From: Nipponacmea schrenckii
Lineage: Eukaryota > Mollusca > Gastropoda > Lottiidae
DNA: 64,000 bases
NCBI GenBank assembly: GCA_030562195.1
Contig: JAUJPP010000012.1
Location: 5,456,001 to 5,520,000 of the forward strand
Reading direction: 5' to 3'
Shown: positions 27,197 through 37,243 of the stretch, one piece after another
Layout of the letters: each line of letters opens with the position of its first letter
Position numbering within the stretch: position 1 is the stretch's first letter
Notes under the pieces: generated by a model
Told to the model about the DNA's origin: nothing
Databases searched by the model: none
The model's input: only the letters and a program-made list of their open reading frames with translations
Program-made: the position numbers and the translations under genes

Positions 27197-27732
27197 GTAA
27201 GTAAAACAAACGGACAAGCAGGACAATGGCATTTGGCTTTCTTTAATCGTCGTCGCATGCAGTACTACAGTATTTAATCTGTAAAGAAAAGAAATTTGAA
27301 AAGACAAAATAAAAAACAAATGTCAATGGAGCTGTGTGTGAGGTGGGTGCTTGTGTGTGAATTTAGTTGCTGACAGTTTGTAAATACCTAACATAGGTTA
27401 TCGTAAAGGTGTTTAGTCGTCTTGGTTTTTACTGTACAAACCGACATTTATGAAATTTAACATTACACTATTCAGACTTATAATTCTACGTATGATTTCC
27501 ATTTACAATTTACTACCGAAGTGATGACGATAAATATGATAACTGCACACAGGCATATTGATATCGACCTTGGAGACATGATGGCCTTAACTGGTGTGTC
27601 ATGCAGAATATTTGGAGAACCGGACGACGGAAATTAAAATAAAACTGAAACAAATATTTAAAGTACTGTATAGCATGTTTTTTTTCAGGTAATATTGTTA
27701 TTTTAATTGAAATGTTAAAATATATTTGACAG

Positions 27733-28381
27733 GTACAATTGGCATGATAACTTCAATAAAGACACGCTGTATCATTGTTCAAAACGATTTAGAGGCGAAT
27801 ACATACCAATGGTACACAAGGAAAAAGATGTGCACAATTTTAATCCTCCCAGTAACGCCAAGCATATTCTAGGCTTTAATGAGCCCAACGTATGGATAAA
27901 TGGACATTTCGAATTATCACCTGAAAGGGCTGCTGAACTCTGGCCACAAATTGAGCAAAAGGCACATGGAAAGATTTTAGTATCTCCTGCTCCAACTAGT
28001 TGTGATAATTTTCCCAATTCATGTTATTCTTGGTTCGATCGATTCTTTAAAGCTTGTCATAATTGTCGTGTAGATAGATTAGCTTTACATTCTTATAATT
28101 GTCAACCAAACCAAATTATGGATATGATTAATACGTTTTACCACAGATATAATAGACAGATTTGGCTAACAGAGTTTGCCTGTTATCATGCAAAGAATGC
28201 TGATGATAATGTTAATTTCTTGAAGCAAATTTTACCTCGTCTTGAAAGTTCACCCTTCGTAGAAAAATATGCCTGGTTCTGCACCCGGGAAAAGCCAGGC
28301 TATTCACATGAAAACTGGAATTTATTGAACCAAGGGTCCCCAACTCTTAGTAAAGTAGGACAATATTATAATTCACATTAA
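27733..28381 (+). CDS. GH128-like (Asl1-like) glycosyl hydrolase 1, exon 2
   Basis: Second and last coding exon; with 27063-27196 it gives a 260-residue secreted protein. It has the two GH128 catalytic glutamates: LGFNEPN (Glu95, acid/base) and WLTEFAC (Glu192, nucleophile). Other family landmarks are GEYIPM, ELWPQIE, ILVSPAP, WFDRFFKAC, RVDRLALHSY and YAWF. Six or more cysteines are placed as in the sister genes. By family knowledge, GH128 enzymes cleave beta-1,3-glucans, so a digestive or antifungal enzyme is plausible. It is the most divergent of the three local copies. The acceptor is TTGACAG ending at 27732. Nothing in the frame is broken. Confidence 0.82.
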
Positions 28382-28695
28382 ATATAAATATCAAAACGCT
28401 CATTGTTATTCATCAGTTTACAAAACAAAAGAGACACTTTCAAAGTGAAGATGTAAAATATCGATTGTCAAACTTCAGCAAATGCTGCCATGGCCATAAA
28501 TACATGAAGGCAAATTGGATAAAATCCTCATATCGAACTTAATATCTGCACATTTGATGTCTTCGGCAGAGGTGCGTTACCCTTTGCCTTCTGAAGTGTC
28601 GCAATTATTTAACCTAAAACACCACTTTTGCCTTAAAGAAAAACACATTCCATCAGATTGTCTTCAACAAGTATGTATAACAAGTGGTTGCCTAG
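28382..28695. other. Intergenic, no gene seen
   Basis: Downstream of the first GH128-like gene; no recognisable feature before the repeat block that starts near 28700. Confidence 0.5.
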
Positions 28696-28696
28696 C

Positions 28697-29692
28697 AAGA
28701 TACGCCCACTTTAAAATATATTTTCTGTTTTAACACAGGCAGAAACTCTTACATTATTTAGGTCTAATTAAATTTTTCATCAATATAAATGTTCACACCA
28801 AATTTGATTCAAATCAGATGAAAACTGTATTGTCTATCGCAATCACAAGCCGCGTTTTGACTAAGTCAAGTGCAATAACTCAAAAACAGTATATCGAAAT
28901 GTCAATTTCGAACTTGACCAAGATGACATCAACTTCAATGAACACACCAAATTTCATTCCCATCAGATGAAAACTGTTGTCTCTATCGTGTTCACATGTC
29001 TATTTCGACGCAATTTGACTTAGTCAAGGCCAATAACTCAAAAAACGTTCACCCAAAAATCGTCACGATCAAACTTGTCCAAGATTTCATCAATATAAAT
29101 GATAACACCAAATTTCATTCAAATCAAATGGAAATTGTGATCTCTACTGCGTTCACAAGCCAATTTTGAGGCGTTTTGACTAAGTGAAGTGCCTTGTCCA
29201 AGATCTCATCAATATAAATGATCACAGCAAGTTTCATTCAAATCTGATGAAAACTGTTGTCTCTATCGCGTTCACAAGTCAATTTTGACGCGTTTTGGCT
29301 AAGTCAAGTGCAATAATTCAAAAACCATTCATCGAAAAATCGCCAATTTCGAACTTGTCCAAGATCTCATCAATATTAATGATCACAGAAAGTTTCATTT
29401 AAATCCGATGAAAACTGTAGTCTCTATCGCGTTCACAAACCAATTTTGACGCGCTTTTACTAAGTCAAGTGCAATAACTCAAAAACCTTTCATCGAAAAA
29501 TTGCCAATTTCGAACTTGTCCGAGATCTCATCAATAAAAATGATCACAGCAAGTTTCATTCAAATCCGACAAAAACTGTAGCCTCTAGCGTTCACCAGCA
29601 ATTGTGGACGGACGGACCGACGGACGGACGAACGGGCGGGCAGGGGTGACGACAATATACGACCACATTATAATGTGGGCGTATAAAAATGA
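28697..29692. repeat. Tandem array with TACGCCCAC ends, about 150-190 bp units
   Basis: Begins 'agatacgcccacttt' and ends 'cacattataatgtgggcgtata', so its outer ends are inverted copies of TACGCCCAC. Between them a unit ('aatttcattcaaatc...gatgaaaactgt...tctctatcg.gttcaca', 'gacgcgttttgactaagtcaa', 'caataactcaaaaa', 'aatttcgaacttgtccaagat') recurs six times (28790, 28945, 29110, 29235, 29395, 29555). It closes with GACGGACGGACC. Related single copies are at 3.8, 10.4 and 12.8 kb. Confidence 0.75.
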
Positions 29693-29950
29693 GTGGTAGT
29701 CTGGTGCCTCCCAATGGGAGGGAACTGCTTTTAAATTGCTTGATGTACAGACTCGGACCACAAAAACATTTTATGTTAATGATTGTATTTAGTCCGATCT
29801 ATATAGTGGTTTACTTTCATTTTGTTTACCTAAATATTTTCATGGTCATACGAAATTGAAATTTTGTACAGAAACCAAATATTGGCTAGGCTTTCATGTG
29901 ACATGTAGGAAAGTTTTCAAAGGGATTTCTGGAAAAAGTCATGGAAGATT

Positions 29951-30425
29951 AAAGGGATAATAGACGTTAGAATACACTCGTCCTACGGCTTATATTTGTG
30001 TTTCATATTGACTATTAGTTAAATAAGTATGCATCCCACACTTTACCAAATTTTAAAAAGCCATTATAAAAATATATTCGGAATTTTAAAAAAAAGTGAG
30101 CCAGCGACGATTCCATTCAGTTTGAGAATAAAAGCGTCTGGTAAATCAACGCTAAAACATCATTGTGGAATTCAACAGTAGGGGTCAAGGACGCGTGAAA
30201 ACTCACTTGTTAGAGTTACTTCCCTTTATATTTACACGATTTGAAATTCGCTTGATGGATGGCTCAAGCGTTTTATGATTAACTACTTTATTTTGGGGAT
30301 TTATCGGATTTTAGAGGGATTTTGATGTATAGGTAAGTCCACTGGTGGATATATACTGTTATTGTCCAAATTTGAGTGAACTTAAAATTTTTATGTTCGT
30401 TCTAACGCCTATTATCCCTTTAAAT
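29951..30425. mobile_element. MITE with TTAA ends and TIR AGGGATAATAG
   Basis: Left end TTAA-AGGGATAATAGACGTTAGAA, right end the inverse (TTCTAACGCCTATTATCCCT-TTAA). This gives about 20-bp terminal inverted repeats bounded by TTAA, as in piggyBac- or Kolobok-type non-autonomous elements. It is about 470 bp long with no coding sequence. Part of its interior and one end occur in reverse orientation at 10.52-10.97 kb and 12.91-13.36 kb. Confidence 0.65.
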
Positions 30426-30901
30426 TACGTGATTTAACATTGAAACAGGTGGCAAATGAATTGGTGGATCAAGTCCTTAGTAGGCCTACTTTCGGACAAC
30501 GCCTCTGAAATGATATTGGACTTAGTCACGAATTTAGTCAGTTCTATTTTTAGAAATCCTCTTTCTCCCTTCTTTTGGGGGTTTTTGCGTGCCCATTTTT
30601 GAATAATTTTTTGTCTAGATTTGGAATTTGATATCTGAAATTACATTTTCTTTCAGAATTTCTGAGATAATGAGAAATTTAATTAGCGGAAGGTTATTTC
30701 TAAAAAAAAAAGTGATTTTGTGTGCAGTGACATTCAAGCGGATGCTGATGAAATGCAGTGGTTTAACTTTCATTTTGACTAGTTCAAAATGTTCATGGTC
30801 ATGCTTTATTGAATTTTTGTCCACAAACCAAGACAAGTAATCGCCAACTTTCATGAGAAAGATTGGAAAGTTTTCAACGAGATTTCTGAAAAAAGTTATA
30901 T
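30426..30901. mobile_element. MITE family 'GGACTTAGTCCA', 5' part, split by an LTR element
   Basis: This stretch is related, in reverse orientation, to 47157-47633 (shared: 'gtctagatttggaatttgatatctgaaatt', 'tctgagataatgagaaatttaatta', 'tcatggtcatgctttattgaatttttg', shortened here in the mind of the reader to those landmarks). It stops at the LTR element start at 30902. The missing end (AATTAAACATG...GGTGGCAAATGAATTAGCGGTCCGAGTCC type) resumes at 35482 right after the LTR element. So the LTR element inserted into this MITE. Confidence 0.65.
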
Positions 30902-31101
30902 TGTGGTAGAATTTGCTGTGTGATTATGCACACGGCTCTCCGTGTATCTAGTACAGTTGCTACGAATAGTACCCGAAGGACGCTACGTAACTAACAACAA
31001 TATAACTTCACCCACTTCTACATGTAAACAACGTATACTACTTTGGTTCTCGCTAAAGTGACATACTTTGTAGAAGGTAAGGAATTTCCATTCCTACTAC
31101 A
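30902..31101 (+). repeat. 5' LTR (200 bp)
   Basis: TGTGGTAGAATTTGCTG...TTCCTACTACA. Relative to the 3' LTR it lacks about 12 bp (TTCGATTCCTAA region) and about 8 bp (TCGAGTCA), plus a few substitutions. The left flank ends ...GTTATAT. Confidence 0.85.
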
Positions 31102-31401
31102 ACTGGCGTCGCCGATAAACTAGGGGGCCTTAGTTTATTAATTGAAAGAAAAAGCATTATTTTGACATGTTGGCGTATATCACGGTCCATTTTGTTGATA
31201 GGCTGTGATTTGGTCGAAATAGTGCGTTGAATTTTACTTGCTTTCTGTCTTTAACTGAAGGTTCTGGTTGCTATTTATTGCATTCAGTTATTAAATAAAT
31301 CACCAATTCGAGAATTAACACATTTCATTACATCAATTTTGCATTTAATTTATTAAATAAAACTATAAAGTATAAATCAAGATTTCTTTTTTTTTTACTT
31401 C

Positions 31402-31746
31402 ATGATGGCCACGAAGGGAGTAATTGATATGCAAATTAAAACTCTGCCAAATGTTGGGGAACAAAAAGCCAATCGCATACTAGTAATTGCTTTGTGTGAA
31501 ACACGTCTTGGTTTAATCAATTTCAAGGGTTTGGCTGAGGTCACTGGGATTGTTGTTTCAACATGGCAGAAATGGGCAAGAGAAGGTAGAATCACTCTCG
31601 GTCCACTTGCTGATACCAGTGCTGAGACTGAGTCTATCTTTGAGATCTCACAGGGTGCTCCTACTAATGCCGATATTGCACAACAGCTAGCTGCTCAAGC
31701 TAAGCAGTTTGACCTCTTGCTCCACACGCTAAATGACCATAAGTAA
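31402..31746 (+). CDS. Retroelement N-terminal protein with ComEA-like helix-hairpin-helix
   Basis: Frame of 114 residues near the 5' end of the LTR element. Residues 8-49 (IDMQIKTLPNVGEQKANRIL...ETRLGLINFKGLAEVTGI) follow the ComEA-type helix-hairpin-helix pattern: 'LP-x-hG-x3-A-x-xI ... R-x-x-G-x-F-x-x-x-x-DL-x-x-V-x-GI'. That fold binds DNA or RNA without sequence preference. A typical Gypsy gag with CCHC knuckles is not seen; this may be the start of gag with the rest deleted. The motif is seen; the role in the element is inferred. Confidence 0.6.
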   Translation: MMATKGVIDMQIKTLPNVGEQKANRILVIALCETRLGLINFKGLAEVTGIVVSTWQKWAREGRITLGPLADTSAETESIFEISQGAPTNADIAQQLAAQAKQFDLLLHTLNDHK

Positions 31747-31920
31747 CAGTTTTCGGTCATTAATAAAACACTTGCAGAGCACCATAGGCTGTTAGCAACA
31801 ATTGTTAGTCGCCTGTCGCTGGTTCCACCGGTTGATCCATCATTTGTATCTTCGACTCCGCTGAAAGATGTAGATCCATTAAAGACAATTCCATCAAAGG
31901 ATCATGTAATAGAGAGCATA

Positions 31921-32375
31921 ATGTCTCTTATTCCTGGACGAAAATATGGTATATCACAGGAGAGGGATGTCAAGCCTAAGTTTAACCCCCATCCCCCTGA
32001 TACGAAATATGTTTGTGGATCCAGGGGGTCAACAGACAAGCCTAGATTCAAGGAAGATGTGGATGACGTTTTGCCCCTCTCGGTGAAGACTACTTCACCT
32101 GTCAATGTTGACAAAGGCTTTGGACAGAGGAATTGGGCTAAGGGCTATTCTACATCTGAATTGTGGAATCTACAACAAGCTGATAAGGATATCGGTACTA
32201 TTCTTACGTGGTTGCACCATTCTTCCACTCCCAACAATGAAGAGTTGAGATTACATTCTCCAACAGTTCGATCGCTGTGGCTGTTGAAAAGGCAGTTACA
32301 TATAAAAGATGGTGTTCTATATTTTCAATGGGATGATGATGAGAGCTCAAGATGCTGACCGCCATCACTTCGACA
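31921..32375 (+). pseudogene. Pol fragment: region before the integrase, with zinc motif remains
   Basis: The frame contains the usual pre-integrase stretch (YSTSELWNLQQADKDIGTIL..WL, LRSLW-type, LLKRQLHIKDGVLYFQWDDD). The HHCC zinc part (LCHNAKVSGHLGSDKT) continues in another frame after about 32356, showing a frameshift. The upstream 60 residues are low-complexity. Protease and reverse transcriptase should lie before it and are missing. Confidence 0.6.
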
Positions 32376-32466
32376 AGACGCGATGCATCTGTGCCATAAT
32401 GCAAAAGTATCTGGTCATTTGGGAAGTGACAAGACATGCTTCTTTTAAAACAGCACTTTTATTGGC

Positions 32467-33207
32467 ATGGAATCGCTCTGGATTGTAAACTATATGTACA
32501 GTCTTGTCGTATATGTAACATGTACAAGAAATACAGTAAATATGTTTCATTCTGGGATTCCAATGGAAAGGATTCACCTTGACATTCTTGGTCCGTTTCA
32601 GGAGAGCAATCAGGGCAACCGTTACATCCTGATGATGATAGACCAATTCACTAAATGGGTCGAGATGGCAGCGCAACCTGATCAAACTACTCGAGCTGTC
32701 GCTGAAAACTTCCTGCTTCATTTCATTGTGACGTTTGGATGTTCTTTGGAAGTCTTGATCAGGGAAGGAAGTTCCTTGTTCCAGGAGATGTGTGATGTCC
32801 TGGGGGTGGCCAAAACAAGAACTACCCCATACCATTCAAGCTCCAATGGTCAGGTTGAGCGGTATAACCGGATTGTCCTCCAGATGGTTCGTTGCTATCT
32901 GGAAAAGAAAAATAAAGATTGGGACAAACATCTCCCTTTGTTAGCAATGTCACTTCATTCTATGGTGAATAGGAGTACTGGTTACCCACCTAATATGCTA
33001 ATGCTCGGCAGAGAGATCTTTCTTTCAGCTGATCTGATATTTGGTTCAGTTGTCGCGAACACTGCACCTTTATCTACTGATGCATGGGTTCACCAGCAGA
33101 AGACGCTTCATGAGCAGGTCGGGAACATCAAAAGAAGACTTATGACTTACGAACCTCCGAGCAGAGATACAATCCTGGAGATGTTGTGTATTTACCAGAC
33201 TCGTTAA
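32467..33207 (+). pseudogene. Gypsy-type integrase core, one catalytic residue lost
   Basis: Integrase (rve) core: MERIHLDILGPF carries the first Asp, YILMMIDQFTKWVEM is the second strand, and SSNGQVERYNRIVLQMVRCYL carries the catalytic Glu. The second Asp, normally in a 'DQGSSF' turn, is replaced: the sequence reads IREGSSLF, so the DDE triad is broken. Downstream 'LLAMSLHSMVNRSTGYPPNMLMLGRE' is the typical end of the core. Inactive as it stands. Confidence 0.75.
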
Positions 33208-33599
33208 CAAAGATCGGAAAGAGAGATCAGTATTTTCATCATGATCGAATCAAGCGAGGTCATGATCGAGATCTTCCTCTTTGGATACTGAGAAAACGAC
33301 ATCAGCTTCTCAATCTAACTGAACCACTGCCTAGAGATCACGAACCACCAGAAGAAGATCTATATTCTCAGTCTGGTTCTGATGTAGGAGATCAATCTCT
33401 GCTATATGGGTTTGACAATGAAGAAACTGAGGATGCTACCTCATGTAATTCTGATCTGGATGTTTGTGGAGGTGGTGACTTGGTTGATGCCTCTTCTCTT
33501 GCCACAGAAGATTCCCTGAAAAACAATCAAGCGTCTAAGCCGCTTCAAAGATTACATTTGAGGTTCAGAAAAAACAAAAAACAAAAAAAAAAATCATAA
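33208..33599 (+). pseudogene. Integrase C-terminal tail, partly deleted, acidic
   Basis: The frame continues from the integrase after a shift near 33186: YLPDSLTKIGK, then HHDRIKRGHDRDLPLWI, which are the two ends of a Gypsy integrase C-terminal (chromo-like barrel) region with its middle deleted. It is followed by an acidic Ser/Asp/Glu stretch and a basic tail. Not an independent gene. Confidence 0.5.
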
Positions 33600-33720
33600 A
33601 TTTTTCATTTTACATAATTGTAAATAGGCATGAATTTGCTAACACTCACTTGCACTTTTGGGTTTTGGTTCATATCTGCACTTGCCATTCTTTGGCTAAA
33701 ATGTCCTCTTCTGGTTTCAG

Positions 33721-34113
33721 ATGAGCTCTAGTTCAAGCAATTATGAAACCGCTTCTGAGTACCTTACCGATGCACATTCTGACGAGGAATACATCACTCT
33801 GGATGAGTATGAAATGGAAGGGAAATCATCCCAACAGATCCATTCTAGATGTCGGTGTCCGATTGGTACCAAAAGATTTGGCCATCTACAGAGGCATGTA
33901 CTGATCCGGCACCGTCCATGGTACGTCTCTGCATTTACAGCTTGTTTGACATGTCAGAGGCAGGAAGCTTCAGCATGTTTTATTCATGCCCGCCATCAAG
34001 GACATACTGGAGGATCAGGATTTAATGACGCTCAGTTACTGAACTGGGTCCAACTGGTGATTGGTTTGCTCACCTTTTTGAAGGACCAATTTCTCCTGGC
34101 TTCCCTTTGTTGA
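33721..34113 (+). CDS. Retroelement accessory ORF: zinc-finger region before TatD module
   Basis: 130-residue frame: an acidic N-terminus (TDAHSDEEYITLDEYEME), then Cys/His-rich CRCPIGTKRFGHLQRHVLIRH, PWYVSAFTACLTCQ and CFIHARHQGH, i.e. C2H2-like fingers. The order 'finger region then TatD' recalls the TATDN2-like proteins widely predicted in molluscs. The frame breaks near 34110 before the nuclease part. Not essential to LTR elements in general, so cargo-like. Confidence 0.45.
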   Translation: MSSSSSNYETASEYLTDAHSDEEYITLDEYEMEGKSSQQIHSRCRCPIGTKRFGHLQRHVLIRHRPWYVSAFTACLTCQRQEASACFIHARHQGHTGGSGFNDAQLLNWVQLVIGLLTFLKDQFLLASLC

Positions 34114-34469
34114 ATTACACTATTACCAACAATCTGTAAAAATACTCAACAACAAGGGCAATCAGCTTTTGCTATTGAGGAGAGGATGTTACTGAGGGAA
34201 GCATCAATGGTGACTGGAATATCCCTAACTTCATTTGATATCAGCCCACCACAGTCTGCTTTGTCATTGCTTCGTTGGCGAGTCCTCTGTTTATTGTTTT
34301 TGCAATTGCCAAGGTCCATACTGAATAAGTGACGGATTTCTGTGAAGGCATCTCATCTTCACCAGCATCATCTCGGAACCTACTGAATCATTTTCAGACT
34401 CTCACTTCCTTCTAGATCAAGTCCTGAATAAGGAATCTAACATCGTTCCAGGAAGTCGACGAAGGTGGA

Positions 34470-35141
34470 CTACTTTATGCTGTAGCGAATTATGTTTATC
34501 CAAAGACCTGGAAGAACTGTGATAAACAAGCAGATCCAAGGTCCTTCGAAGCTTTGGGCTACATCTTCGTCTGGTAGAAAGACAGTACTGTATTTATGAC
34601 CTAAGACAGCCCGAGAAATACCTCAAGCATGAGGGATGTGTTGCTCTTGGTGAGATTGGTATTCTGATAGGGGAGGGAAGCAGGAAGCTCAAGAGCATTT
34701 CCTCAGAAAGGTGTTGTCTCTGGCCAATGGGAAGACCATTATTTTACATTGCAGGGATAGCGGGAATGGAAAGGTATCTGACTTGGTGTTTAATGTTTTA
34801 TGTGAATTTGGTTTAGCATCAGCCAGGATCCACCGCCACTGTTTCTCTGGGAGTCTTAAAGAATTCCTGCGATGGTCTCATGCTTTTCCTAACTGCTCTT
34901 TTGGCATACCACTAAAACCTTGCAGCAGGCTTCCGCTATTCAAGCCTTGGACATATGTGACCTTCATCACTTCCTTTTGGAATATGACTCCCCGTATCTT
35001 GGTAAGAGTTGTTCCACAACGAAGGATGTTGCAAAGCAATTTGCCAAACGAAGAAATATTCCAACAACCATTGTATCCCAGTTGGCGATCCGTAATCTGA
35101 CCAAGCCATATAACATCTCTGAGCCAACATTCATGCTGTAA
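34470..35141 (+). pseudogene. TatD-like metal-dependent nuclease, frameshifted
   Basis: TatD landmarks appear in order across three frames: 'VALGEIGIL' (about 34640, the conserved GEIGLD position), 'LSLANGKTIILHCRDSGNGK' (34711-34770, the HxRD/HCRD metal region), 'HRHCFSGSLKEFLRW' (about 34838, HCFTGS) and 'FLLEYDSPYLG' (about 34974, LETDSPYL). The N-terminal HxH motif is not visible. Stops at about 34594 and frame changes near 34680 and 34910 mean no intact enzyme. TatD proteins are 3'-5' exonucleases or DNases; here it is a module of the LTR element, before the purine tract and 3' LTR. Confidence 0.65.
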
Positions 35142-35263
35142 ATCTGGAACAATTATCTGTATATAAATGTACATTATGTGTTTACTGTTGTAGATATTTT
35201 TCTGAATGTGATTGTGAGTAACACGTGTCACTGTAAATAGAACTCTTTCAAAATGGAGGCGAA

Positions 35264-35481
35264 TGTGGTAGAATTTGCTTTGTGATTATGCACACGGCTC
35301 TCCGTGTATCTAGTACCGTTGCTACGAATAGTACCAGAAGGACGCTACGTAACTAACAACAATGTAACTTCACTTCGATTCCTAACTTCTACATGTAAAC
35401 AACGTATACTAATTTGGTTCTCGCTAAAGTGATATACTTTGTAGAATCGAGTCAAGGTAAGGAATTTCCATTCCTACTACA
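35264..35481 (+). repeat. 3' LTR (218 bp)
   Basis: TGTGGTAGAATTTGCTT...TTCCTACTACA, followed by ATATTTCG (target duplication ATAT). Its 3' three quarters, starting at CACGGCTCTCCG, is the first component of the satellite that follows. Confidence 0.85.
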
Positions 35482-36750
35482 ATATTTCGTAATTAAACAT
35501 GAAAACTGGTGGCAAATGAATTAGCGGTCCGAGTCCATATTATAAAATTAATTATTTTGAGTAAAGAATGTATATAAATCAACGAGTTTAGCTTCTTTAT
35601 AACACGGCTCTCCATGTATCTAGTACCGTTGCTACGAAGAGTACCGGAAGGACGCTACGTAACTAACAACAATGTAACTTCACTTCGATTCCTAACTTCA
35701 ATATTTCGTAATTAAACATGAAAACTGGTGGCAAATGAATTAGCGGTCCGAGTCCATATTATAAAATTAATTATTTTGAGTAAAGAATTTATATAAATCA
35801 ACGAGTTTAGCTTCTTTATAACACGGCTCTCCGTGTATCTAGTACCGTTGCTACGAAGAGTACCGGAAGGACGTTACGTAACTAAAAACAATGTAACTTC
35901 ACTTCGATTCCTAACTTCTACATGTAAACAACGTATACTAATTTGGTTCTCGCTAAAGTGATATACTTTGTAGAATCGAGTCAAGGTAAGGAATTTCCAT
36001 TCCAACTACAATATTTCGTAATTAAACATGAAAACTAGTGGCAAATGAATTAGCGGTCCGAGTCCATATTATAAAATTAATTATTTTGAGTAAAGAATTT
36101 ATATAAATCAACGAGTTTAGCTTCTTTATAACACGGCTCTCCGTGTATCTAGTACCGTTGCTACGAAGAGTGCCGGAAGAACGCTACGTAACTAACAACA
36201 ATGTAACTTCACTTCGATTCCTAACTTCTACATGTAAACAACGTATACTATTTTGGTTCTCGCTAAAGTGATATACTTTGTAGAATCGAGTCAAGGTAAG
36301 GAATTTCCATTCCTACTACAATATTTCGTAATTAAACATGAAAACTAGTGGCAAATGAATTAGCGGTCCGAGTCCATATAATAAAATTAATTATTTTGAG
36401 TAAAGAATTTATATAAATCAACGAGTTTAGCTTCTTTATAACACGGCTCTCCGTGTATCTAGTACCGTTGCTACGAAGAGTACCGGAAGGACGTTACGTA
36501 ACTAAAAACAATGTAACTTCACTTCGATTCCTAACTTCTACATGTAAACAACGTATACTAATTTGGTTCTCGCTAAAGTGATATACTTTGTAGAATCGAG
36601 TCAAGGTAAGGAATTTCCATTCCAACTACAATATTTCGTAATTAAACATGAAAACTAGTGGCAAATGAATTAGCGGTCCGAGTCCATATTATAAAATTAA
36701 TTATTTTGAGTAAAGAATTTATATAAATCAACGAGTTTAGCTTCTTTATA
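35482..36750. repeat. LTR/MITE-derived satellite, first block (310-bp unit)
   Basis: After the 3' LTR comes the MITE tail (ATATTTCGTAATTAAACATG...TCCGAGTCCA) and about 70 bp of flank ending AACGAGTTTAGCTTCTTTATA. Then whole units of [LTR 3' part + MITE tail + flank] repeat head to tail with starts at 35602, 35821, 36131 and 36441. The unit is 310 bp except the first, 219 bp, which lacks about 91 bp of LTR end. Units at 35821 and 36441 share private changes (GACGTTACG, TTCCAACTAC), different from those of 36131 (GTGCCGGAAGAACG), giving an alternating two-unit pattern. Confidence 0.88.
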
Positions 36751-37047
36751 AAGGATATGTGAAAAGAAATATGAAAATCGTTGAATTTGATCAAAAGCAT
36801 TTATTTTTAAAAGTAAACTAACATATCTATCAATTCCAACAAATTTTTTTTTTTCAAAAAACGTTTAGAGTAGAAAAAAAGGCTTTCAAAGTAGGCTTCT
36901 TTAGCATGAGTCGAACGTTAATGAGCTAGGCGATCACGTGACCGCATGACGTCAGAGATGCCCAACTAAAATAAAAACAAATGGAGAACTAAGCCTAGCT
37001 AATATTATTATAACCTTCGGGAGTTTAGCGCTTTAATTTCTGATCAT

Positions 37048-37243
37048 ATGTGGGCAATGGAGGATTTATCAGCTGGTATAGAGTCATTAGAAATTAAGCC
37101 ATATCAATTCGAACCATTAAAACGCTCCATATCTGACGAAACTGCCAAGCTTTCAGACTCCCCCAGTCGGATTCTTCCGATCCATCAGAACTTGACACAG
37201 ATACGGAAGAAGAGGATGATCCCCGTCTTGGAAATACGACATG
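37048..37243 (+). CDS. P2X7-intracellular-domain-like exon 1 (frameshifted)
   Basis: Starts MEDLSAGIES...IKPYQFEPL, the N-terminal signature I associate with P2X7-intracellular-domain-like proteins of marine invertebrates. The acidic continuation (DSSDPSELDTDTEEEDDPRLGNTTW) is present but in the next frame after about 37165, so a small indel breaks it. It ends at ACATG with a donor GTAGGC at 37244. The acceptor CCCTAG at 38126 would resume W-CSCGM, the expected 'TWCSCG' zinc motif. Family call from memory of the pattern, not from a search. Confidence 0.5.

Larger units (their letters stand above)
30902..35481 (+). mobile_element. Gypsy-like LTR retroelement with HhH and TatD modules (defective)
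   Basis: Two LTRs (30902-31101 and 35264-35481) with TG...CA ends are flanked by a 4-bp duplication ATAT. A possible primer-binding site TGGCGTCGCCGAT follows the 5' LTR, and a purine tract AAAATGGAGGCGAA precedes the 3' LTR. In order inside: a helix-hairpin-helix domain, an integrase zinc region, an integrase core, an acidic tail, a zinc-finger region and a TatD-like nuclease. Protease, reverse transcriptase and RNase H are absent: the sequence jumps from the HhH region (about 31746) to the pre-integrase region (about 32100). The element is a deletion derivative that would need help to move. Confidence 0.82.
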
